From the NCBI GenBank assembly GCA_004335635.1, contig QAXH01005163.1:31518-49464 (forward strand): a stretch of 17,947 bases of DNA. Direction: 5' to 3'. The DNA comes from Chloromonas sp. AAM2. Lineage: Eukaryota > Chlorophyta > Chlorophyceae > Chlamydomonadales > Chlamydomonadaceae. Below, piece by piece: positions 1-10,900 of the stretch. The notes beneath the pieces are model-generated. The model made no database searches and was not told where the DNA came from. It saw only the letters and a program-made list of their open reading frames with translations. Position 1 is the first letter of the stretch, and every line of letters begins with the position of its first letter. The position numbers and the translations under genes are program-made.

Positions 1-1098
1 GTCCTGGTAACGGTAAAACGTCCACGCCAGGTGCATGTCTGCATAACAAGAAACAGTGTGCATCAAGAAACCGACACAACCCCAGTTGAGCATGCATCTG
101 GTTTTGAGTAGAACTACTGCCAGAACCTAGGTCCGAGAAGAAACGTCTGGATAAAACTGACACAATCGGAACCACATTTATCTGTTTGAGACGCAGAGAC
201 CATAGTCTGAATGAATAGCGTTTGAACCTGGCAGGACGGCAGTTCAAACACAAGTCTTCTGAGCCTGAGCCTTACCCAGTTGGTAGGACCCCCACCCTCC
301 CCCCTACTTCTGTATATATAATGCCAGTTTCAGTGTGCATGCGTGGGCTTGGTGCATTTTCTGTCTGACCCTGGGCTCGTACCCCAGGCCTGCGCTGCAC
401 GAACACTGCCTACCTAAGCTCCCCGTGTTGAAAACGTAAAACGTCTTTTGTAACGGCACTGTTGTCGGCAGCTGGCCCCAGCACACGCTCGTCCGCCACT
501 GGGACGCCTTCTCATGCAGCCCCGCCCGCAGCACGCGCTCCTTCTGCACCACCAGCGGGGTGCCGGACACGCCGATGCGCACCGGCACACGTTTCTCGGG
601 CTGATCGCCAACCTGAACCATCGGACACAAAACAATAGCTTGAATTTCAAACTGTTGCGCAGTGACGGACACGGAACGACAGCAACCGTTAAATATGAAA
701 CCAGCACACTCTATTTCTACGAATAGTAATCGTATAAGTTGACATGGCGAGCCTGGTCCACGCATCTTTCACAACCAAACTTCTGCCTAACCCTAGCCCA
801 ACCTTCACCTAACCCCAGCTTCACCTACATCCCTGAACAGTTTAGCCAGGCTGATACCAATGCAGCGACGGCCTACTACCACCAGCCTTGGACACCGACT
901 GGGTTTCCCGCAAGGCCCACATCTGACTAGGAGGCTGCCGGAGCCCTGACCCTAGCCTAACCCCAGCCTCTGCCGCACCTTGATGTGCAGCACGTCGAAG
1001 TAGTCCCCACACATGTCATTGAAGGCGGACAGCACCAGCACCGCCCGGCCCCAGGGAGGGAGCTGGCAGGCGGGCGGCGCCACACTCACGGCGAGACC
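1..1098 (-). CDS. DLEC1: DLEC1 exons 24-26 (residues 1309-1427), running off the left edge
   Basis: Exons are 1098-979, 612-414 and 38-1 (partial). Exon 24 reads AFNDMCGDYFDVLHIK, human GCANMWGEYWDNLICTV. Exon 25 reads VPVRIGVSGTPLVVQ and LPTTVPLQKTFYVFNTGSL, human IPVHMAAVGCPISSL and DTVTRTLRLNNSS. Exon 26, joined by G|AC, adds DMHLAWTFYRYQD, human DIRLDWETYVPED. Position 1 falls on a codon end within this exon. Confidence 0.87.
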
Positions 1099-4000
1099 CT
1101 GCAGGCAGAGAGGACAAACTAGGGTTTGATATCAACTTCTACAACTCCTACAATCACGTGCTCAATGCTCCAGGAAACCTCAGGCATAGCTTTATCAAAG
1201 AGTAATATATAATTATGTTGTATATAAGTAAGAGTAATATATAATTATCTTGTTAATAAGTAATATATAATTAATATAACAATATTATAATATGTTATTA
1301 TATTATATGTTTATTGATACAAGTCATTAAATCATTGGCCTAACTCACTGGGTAATCGGCTGAGACGCTTTAAACGCTTTGAACTGGTAATGTCGAGTGT
1401 GCGTTATCACGGACTATCATGCCCAGCTAACATCAACCCCAGTCCTAACTCTCACAGGGTCAAGTCAACTTGAGGGTCGACAGGGCCGTGCTGACATGGA
1501 GCGGAAGCCCTATGCAACACGAACACTACCAATACTTTCCCCACCTTATTTCCTAGCGCGGACGCGCTCCCCTGCTGTTGCCGCCTGCTCGCCATCATGG
1601 CGTTGCCGGTGGGGCTGGCGAAGGGCCTGAGCCGCTCGTGCGTGGCGATGAGCTTGAAGGGCGCATGGCGGGTGCTGCGGCCCGGATGGCCGTTGTAGAC
1701 GGAAGTGACGGGCGACTCCGCGGCAGGCGTGTCCTGCAATGCGACATCAGGGTCATGGGGTTGGGCTTGGGGTAGGGTTCGGTAAGGCCAGGAGGCTAGC
1801 GCTCAGGTCAAGATACCAAATCATATTGTCAAATGCATGGACGAAACCAGGATTGATCATGGGAATGCTTGCAGTGAACGGATGCAGCTGCTTTTAATTT
1901 CCTTACCGGTGTGATTTCGTGTATGGATTCAGGGGTGGCATTTTAGTTGCAATAGGGATATCAAACCAGTTGACCGAAAAGCAGGGTGGAATGAAGAGTA
2001 GGGTACTTCTCCTGAAAAATGAAAGGTAGGGGGAAATGATGGCAGGAACGCGCACCTCGGTGTGCTGCCCGTCTGTCAGTTTCTTTCCGTTTGTCAGTTT
2101 TTTGCCGCCCTTTTTGCCTCCGCTAATCCTTCCCACGTCGTCCACTCCGAACGAGTCCAGCCACGTGCTGAGGGAGGAAGGGATGGGTGTGCGGTTGGTG
2201 ACGACCACATACCTGCATAAAAGAGCAGGAGGATGTCAACCAGATGTCAACTGGCGACCAACCTTGTGCACGCTCATCTCATATACATGTATATATGTGT
2301 ATATGTATTTACGCCAGGGAGGCCTTCAGAGGACACACGGGATGAGCAAGAACAAGAAAGCAAAACGAACGCAGGGAACGAAGCAGGCAAGGCAGGCCAA
2401 CTGAATGCAAAACAAGATGGAGCCGCCTAAGCTAAGGTCAGAGGCCAGAGAAAGGGAAGCAAGAAGGGCCAGGATTTCTCATGGAAATAGCCGGACACAG
2501 GGCCCAGACACCCTTCAAATGTACAAGAACCAAGTGCGGACCTGACTCTTTGCTGTTGGGGTGATTGAATACAGGCACCAACTTTCTAGTTGGTGATGTA
2601 TTGTAGTAAATTGACCCAAACCCGTTCAAACCCAAACCCTAGCTGAACGCAGACACCCCACTCTTCATTCGGAAGTGACCAGACCCTAGCAAACTCACTC
2701 CCCCCTTGTTGATCGTGAAACCACTTTCCGTTACTCACATGCTGCGGATCTCCCCCAGTGGCACCGCCGCCCCGAAGTGTGCGATGTGGTGACGGGGGTC
2801 GGGGCCGGGCTGCGCCTGCGCCAGGCGGGACGTGCCCAGACGGGCGAGGACCTCAGGGGGGATGTGGGCTGCGGGAAACGGGCAGGGCAGGGCAGGGTAG
2901 GGCAGCGTAGGGTTGGGTGGTGTAGTATAGGGTCTTGTCAGGGCAGTGAAGGGCAAGGATTGGCCGTGCAAGGGACGAGTTTGGATACCATTTCGACAAA
3001 CCCAAGGCAACAGAAGGAAACGTTCAAGAGAAACAGAACAAGGCAGAAGTCCATGCGGCTATAGCAACAATCATGTGGACAAGCCCTTTCAACTTTTGCA
3101 CAGTCATTCCTTCGTCATCACCTTTTCCAGCTAAACACGTTGTCTACTGAACCACTCCCTACCTCTCATCCCAACCCAAACCCTTGGAGTCACTTACTCA
3201 GGCCAGTGAAGTAAACCCTTGGAGTCACTTACTCAGGCCAGTGAAGTAAACCCTTGGAGTCACTCACTCAGGCCAGTGAAGTAAACCCTTGGAGTCACTC
3301 ACTCAGGCCAGTGAAATTATCCACTTCGTCCCGCCTCCTCCGAACCCTAGGGTCCTTCAGACCAGCCGTCCAGCGCTCGTACTGCTCGGGCGTCAAAACG
3401 TCATAAGTAACGTCCAGCCCACGTGCGTTGCACGTGACAACGAACCCAGTGGGCAGGGGGGCTCCTTCCACATCACACACGCCAAAAAGTGTGATGGGCC
3501 CGACCACCTGGGGGGTGAAACGGACCTGAATCTCGAGCTCCTCGCCTGAAAAGGGCAGACAAACAGAAAACCCGTTTGCCCAACCGTTCAGAAAAGAGGC
3601 AATACACTGTAAGATTAGAACTACGGGAGCAGTACTGCGTGCAGTGTCTTTGCTTAGCTAGCTGGAAATTACTGTTTGAAAACGCATGTCAGCTTGTGTA
3701 CGTTTCCATGTCTGAACTGAGCTAAATACGCACACAAAAGTATGGGAATAGCTTGTTATCTTACCTGGCAGGAGCATGCCTGTCTCTGGCCTAATCCGCA
3801 TGTCCGCCGGCAGCCCCTCCGCCCCCTGAGCCTCGGTCACTCTCCCCTCACTCCTCCAGTGAAAGTCAAGGGGGAGAAGGGCGAGATTCTTGAGCGTGAA
3901 GCTGAAACGGGTGGTAACGCCTGTGAGAAGGAGCGGGACAAGTGTGAAGGTGACGGTTTATGGACTGTGCGCCCATGCGGCCAAGCCATGTTGCCAGCGA

Positions 4001-7000
4001 TGCAGGTCACCACGCCGCTGCAGAGAGTAGTAGACTGGCTGAGTTTCCGTCAGGGTTGATGCATGGTTGATGTAAGGTTGATGCAAGGGTTGATGCAAGG
4101 TTAATCACTTTTGTACATCAACTGCTATGGGATTGGTACCGCTGCTGGGCGCTGCGTTGAAAGGTCCGTTTTTGCAGTCTGTTACTTGCCACCGCTTGTT
4201 CTGACATCACGGCTTTCCCACCGGTGCCACCACCAATGCCCGGCTGCGATACTTCTGTCAATATAGCACGTGCTTTGAGATTCGTTCTTGCTTAGCTAAA
4301 TGTACATTGGGTTGTTCATGTGCATGGTCATGCCAGGGTAAAACAATGGTGTTTAAGGTTAGGGTAAGTCTAGGGTACAGCTCTGTCCGCTCACCTAGGA
4401 ACGCTGCTCCCATATCCACCCTGGGCCTGCTGACCACCGCCCGGGGCGTCACCACCGCAGCGAACGCCTCCAGGCAGTGCAGCAGGCCGCCCGGGGAGCG
4501 AAGCTGCGGGCAGGGGCAGAACACGCAAGCATGAGAGCATGATGAATAAAGGTGATGCCGGTTGGCTGGTCGTAAGAGCAAAACTCTCATGTGAGGGTAG
4601 GGTAGGGTAGGGTAAGGGTACCCTTACCCTAGCCTTGCCCTACCCTTGCCCTGCCCTTGCCCTAGCCTTACCCTACCCTAACCCTACCCTTACCCTAGCC
4701 TTACCCTAGCCTTGCCCTATCCTTGCCCTGCCCTTGCCCTACCCTTGCCCTAGCCTTGCCCTAGCCTTACCCTACCCTAACACTACCCTAACCCTACCCT
4801 TACCCTAGCCTTGCCCTATCCTTGCCCTAGCCTTGCCCTACCCTTGCCCTAGCCTTGCCCTAGCCTTACCCTACCCTAACACTACCCTAACCCTACCCTT
4901 ACCCTAGCCTTACCCTACCCTTGCCCTACCCTTGCCCTCCCCTTGCCCTAGCCTTACCCTACCCTTACCCCCAGTAGTAACCCTAACCGTACTGTCCCCT
5001 ACCCTAGCCTTACCCTAACCCACCTTGACAATGGAGTGGTGTTGGCCATCCGACAGCCCGTGACACACCACCTCCACCTCCCCCTCTTCATTCGGTCCCA
5101 AGCAGCCGCTGGGGGGGTGGAATTCCAAATAAGTCAAACTGCTGGCATCGGGGGGGTCAATTGGGGTGGCTCGGCTGCTGGCAACGGCTGCAGCCGCCTT
5201 GTTTTGCACGCACTCCTCCAACTGCCAGTCGGTTGCGCACGTCGCACTGGAGTTCCGAAACCGTAACCGCCTGGTTTCGCTGCCGTTGAGCCTGACTAGG
5301 CCGAAGTCTAGGCGGTTTGTGAGCAGGTCGAGTTGCGGGTAGCCAACCTCAGCAATCACCTGCAACGGAAGAAAATGGAAGCACGGATCGGTTTCAGAGC
5401 GGATATCACAGTTTGAGTAGAGTCTCACGCTTTTATGAAGGGTGCAGCGTAGCCACCAAAGATGATGAGGCTAGGGTTTGAGTCGGGCAGGTTTGCATGC
5501 AGGCTAGGTCAGATCACCCGCCAAGTTGAGGAGTGCCTGTTGCCCGCACCAGGGGAGGCGGGGGTGCCCCACTTTCAACTTGGAAACGTGTTGCTAGTGA
5601 TGACATTCGTACTTTGCACCCTGCTACCAGTGAGCTTTCTTGCCTAAACAATTGCCAGGTGCGTAATTCTTGGAGAGATAGTTTGTCTAGCTGCAGTACC
5701 GTTGGTTAAACCATGGAAAACCATGTAATGATGATGATGATGACTGCCTGCACCAATTCAACTTCTTGGTTCACTGCTCCTGACCTTTACCCTAATCGTA
5801 ACATACCCTAGCCCTAGGACCCTTACTAGTCCAAACCGTAAGTTACATTAACAAAAACAAAAAGTATGCTAACTAAACCTTACTCAAACCCTACCCGACC
5901 CCAGGTCTCTTGCCTGTAGCGGCGCCGTGGCCCCGTGCTGCACGTTACATTGTAACGTCTGTCTGACTGGGCCCATGTGCGTGCCTGCCTCGAACATGAG
6001 GGTCACGTGGCTCTGGCCCAGGGGGGGAACCAAACCCTGGTGCGAAGAAACCGACACACAACCCCCCATACCTGCGCCAATGAGGCATGCATGCAGCATG
6101 AGCAGCATGGTCGGGCGCGTGCTGGACATGATGTGTGGGGGAAACAATTGAGAAGGTAACAACTAACTCGGGAAGGCGTGGCAGCAATTCACAATCACTA
6201 CCACCAGGGCACCGTCCCTTTGCCGTTATCGGGGTCAAATCTTTTGATGTTTTGAACAGCAGGGTACAATGGCAAAATGAGATGCAGGCATTCCACCGTT
6301 GCCAGAATGTTGCAAGCTGGCTTCCAGCCGGAAAAACCACCCTCAACAGACTGCAAAACTGCAACTAACGGTCCCCTACCAAAGTGCTGTAAGCATGCAT
6401 GTGACAACACCCCCCCCAAACCAAAACATTGTCGCCCTGGTCACTAACCTGCAAATGCAAACCCAGTTATCTGTTATAAACTGATTCAACAGTACCGTTC
6501 CCAACCACCACACCAACCACCCACCAGTAAACTCGAACGCAGCTGGCGCCCTCGTATGGTTAGTTATTGTAACCAACCGCTCAACCACCTCTCCCGGCGT
6601 CAGTTTCCCTGCGATGACCAAATGCTTGGGCGCCAGGTCATAGCTTAGGGGCGCTGCCACCCCCTCCATGCCTAGCTCTAAAACGGTCGTGTCACATGTC
6701 GAGGGGCCGGCACCGGGGTGGGCCTTGTCCACCAAGAGCTGGGCCCAACGTAGGTACCTGCAAAAAAACAGGAAAGCGGTTTTTGTCAAGAACAGAAACG
6801 GTTCATCATTGGAGCAGCAGGGGGGTTGCAACAGAAGGCCTCAAAGTAAGCTGAACTGTTTTGACCGGGGGCTGGTGTTTGTATGTCATCTATCCCTGAC
6901 CCACACAGACCTCTAGACAACAAGCCTACCCAACCCCAACCCCCACCTGACCCTAAATCTAGCCCAACCTTGACAGCGCAGGTGGCAAGACCTTTGATCA

Positions 7001-7893
7001 GGTGACGTCGGTGCAGCACTCAGCTGGCGTCTGTGTGCCAGCTGCCCCTGACCTAGACAGACCTCCAGGTACTAACCCTAACCCCCCACAACCCTAACCC
7101 ATCCCGAACCTAACCCCAACCGTACACAAGCCTAACCTAGCCCATACCTAACCCTAACCCACCACAATCCAAACCTAACCCTAGCCCTGACCCCACCTTG
7201 ACAGCGCAGGCGGCACAAACGTGATGCAGAACTGCATCAGTTCCCCGGGCTGCAGTACCCCTTCCGACGGCACTATCTCATAGGGCGCCTCGGCTTCGAG
7301 GCCCAGGGCGACCATGTCAACTGAACCCTTGGGCGCAGTGAAGACACCTGCAAAGAAGAAGAGCAAACAGAAGGTGATGGCAGGTTTGAAAATGCAGTCA
7401 AAGCTTTGGTTCTGGATCCAGGCCGTGCAAAGACCTGTAGCGACTGTGCGCTGGTGTTGGTTTTGGCAGGGTGGGGAGCAAGGCTTGAGGTTTAGCTTCC
7501 AGGTTATGGATGCACCAAACTAGCATCCAGTCCTACTGTTCGCCTGCCAGGCATGCCTCAAACCGACCCATGCAGCTGTCACCCGTGCACGTGCATGCAC
7601 AATCTTGGCCACACCCGCCCTCCCCATTTCAGCCTCAACTCCAAGTCAGGGCTATGGTTGGGTTGTTGATACCTCTCAACTCCTTGTACCCTTCAAGGCC
7701 TGGCCACATGCAGCCAGACACGCCCTGACCCTAGCCTGAACCCAACACCCCAACCCCAATCCCAGCATTTGCTGTTGTTGACAAGCGTGCAATTAAATCA
7801 TCAAAAAAAATTGCAGTGGTGACCAGTAGGTTACAGGCAAATTCCCTTTCCCCTCGCCCCCGCTGAGCAGTCGTCCCCAGACTGAAGGCCATG

Positions 7894-7932
<39 letters not shown>

Positions 7933-10900
7933 TCAACAAAATCAGCAAAACCAATCCCAGCATCGCCCTCACCAGATGTATGCAGTGGCCCCGCTGCCGC
8001 CAGGCTCCCTTCCGCCCACTCCTCCCCCTCAACCGCTGTCAAGTGACCGCCCAAGGCCGCATTGAACGCCCCCAGATTCAGGGGGTCGGCCTTTTCCCCC
8101 TCCTCCTGTGCAAGTCCCTGGGAAAGCGCGATGATTGGGTCCAGGGGGGCGGAGGCGGAGAGGGCGGGGGTGTTGGCGGGGCGGGGGGCGCGGGTGCGGG
8201 GGCGGCTGCTCCACTCCCACCTGCGGATACAATTAATTACAAGCGCGCCGTTAGGACTTGCATTAACCATGATTTGACTGTGGGCTGGGCTAAGGTTTGG
8301 CTCCTCAAGTTGAACTAGAGTTGTCTGGGCTAGAATTTGAGTAGGGTTGCTTGGGCTAGGGTTTGAACAGGGTTGCTTGGGCTAGGGTATGGCCAAGGTT
8401 AATTGGGCCAGTATTTGAATAGGGTAAGCCCAGGGTTGAGAATCAAACTAAATCTCAGGACTAGATTTGGGCAACCGCCTGGACTCATTTCCACTGACTT
8501 CCAGGCTAGACTTCCAGGCCATTGACTTCCACTTCGGTTTTGTTAGTTAGTTTGGTTGATTGTGTCAGGTAATTGAACTTACTTAAACGGGAAGGGCAGT
8601 GTGGTTGTGTTGCGAACGGCCACCTTCCGGGTGAATGTGCTCCCTGGCACTACCTCACCAAACCACAGGGGCGAGTCGAGCAGGCTCTCGGACACGGTCG
8701 TGGGCTCCTGGAACGGCGAAAAGGACAACCCAAACATAATCATAGTCACACACATGTGGAGCTCGAGGTGGGGACATGTGAGCTGCCCTTGTCCCTTCCT
8801 TGCTCAGGGTGGGTCAGGACGGTATCCAACCTCGCCTTGCTAGCTTCACCCTCGGTGCATGTGGACCCCCATGATGTAGTCAATATATATACATGTGGGT
8901 GGCTTTATAACGTTCGCAGTACAGAACACAAGTATGAGTAGCATATGGCACAAGAGAAGGGGTCAAGGGTTGATATCCTCTTTATCAATTGCCACACATA
9001 CTTGCGATTTGTGGATTGCCCTGCTCATGCTTTGCCTGGGGAAAGTGATGTAGGCGGCTGCCAAGAACCTCAAGTTATGTGGTCTGCAGCATGCAAAAAG
9101 CGATGCAATGATGGAAACGACACACAAACCCAAGATTCAAAGGCATCGACTTTACCTGTATGTTAGCGGTGCTGGTCCTCCTGCTTCTCATGGCCGTGCC
9201 CGCCCCGTTCCCGCTCCCGCTCCCGCTCACATTCCCCCCGAGCGGGGCCGGGCCAGCGGGGCCGAGGGGCGCGCTGCCGGGTCTTCCCAGGGCCAAGCCG
9301 TCGATCGACTCGAGCTGAACGTCCACATCCGAAGCCAGGCCCTGGATTGTAAACTCCTTGACCTGTGCGGGCACATGGAAGGCACAGTGATGGTGGTCGG
9401 AGCCATGTGTGCATCACTGATCTCACTCTAACTGCCCCAGGCCACATCCATCTCACTCACACTGCTCCAGATTGCAACAATCTCACTCCGGGTCACACTA
9501 TTCGCACTCGTGCTGCGTCAAGCCACACTACCCTCACACGCACCTCACTGAGCCACACTGATCTCACACTCACCCACACTGCTCTCACCCCTTTCTCACA
9601 CACCTGGCCGTTATCACAGACCATGACCAGTTTCTGCTGGTGCAGTCCCATGGCCTTGGGCTCGAAGGCCACATTCAGCACCACCACCTCGCCGGGAGCG
9701 AGGTCGTAGTACAGCGGCCAAACCTGCAGGCAAAACCAAGTGTTTCATCATCATCATTACATAGCTTCTCATGGTTCAACCCACGGTACCGCAGGACCAA
9801 CCAGCTAGACGCTCAGCCAACATCCCCATCCTAAGCAAAGCATGGGCCAAGTGTTTGTTTGTTGATAATCACCCAAAGATGCACTGCCTGTGTTTATTTA
9901 ATTTTCATCTTCATGTTTTATCAACATATGCGCTATACCAGGCATGTCCTGCGAGTTGCGCTTATGGCAGCTCCGGTATAGATTCCTGGGCAGCTTCCTA
10001 ATTCACTCTGATTTGACTGTGGCAATAGCGCCCAAACAGATGGTAGTGATTCCTACCTACAATGCACTTTCGACCTACTCTGGTCCCCACCGCTCTCTGA
10101 CCCCTCCCTCCTCATACCGCAGCCGGCACTTGGCAGGTGTCACCGGGTGACAACCCTTACCGTACCCTAACCCCGGCTGCCCCACCCCTGAGCTCACCTC
10201 AAACGGTCCCACCACAGCCATATCATGAGGTGCGTCCGCGTAGTTGTCAGGCCAGAAACTGACAGGCGTTATTCTGAAACGACCGTGGCCCCCTTTGTTG
10301 ACGAAAGAGAACTGTTGCACCTTGCGGTTTCCACTCAGCACTTCGCCTATGTGCATCTCCTGTGCAGCAGGAAGTTAACGGTAACCATTGAACTTTTTAC
10401 TACTTGGTTATTACAAGACCATGACCCGAGTTCCAAGTCCGTTTAGTACTTGGTTATTACAAGGTCATCACCCTAGTACCAGGTTCATTGCTAAACACGG
10501 GTGGCAAAACGTCCATGAGGGTCGGACAGGCTGTGCACATGCAAGGAGTAGGACACGACGATGCACAATGGGTGTCATTTCTCAGGAGAAGTGGGGCTGC
10601 ATGTTTGTTGAACAGAGTCGCCTTCTCCTTGCATACAGGCAAGCGCAACACGACGACACGCAGGTTAGTTGCGCACGCGAACGAGGTAACCGCCGCACCT
10701 GTGAGAGCGTTAGTTTGGGCGGCGGTCTCCTCGCCCGGAGCGGCACGGTGAACCTAGCACAGGCCGTGTCCAGGGCGAACTCATCGTCATAGTCAGCCAG
10801 TGAGTCGGGCGTGAAACGAACAAGCACCTACGATTGGGGCAAGAGAGAGAGAGAGAGAGAGAGAGAGTGTGTGTGTGTGTCTGCGCGTGTGTGTGTGTGT

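Noticed and set aside
4593..5022. A real telomere or chromosome end
   Set aside because: The array is degenerate, interstitial and lies wholly inside an intron whose flanking exons join in phase.
6033..6071. Acceptor CACCAG at about 6033 as the start of exon 16
   Set aside because: It needs a different exon 15 donor and removes the VSVSSHQG strand that aligns with human DLEC1; kept only as a possible alternative site.
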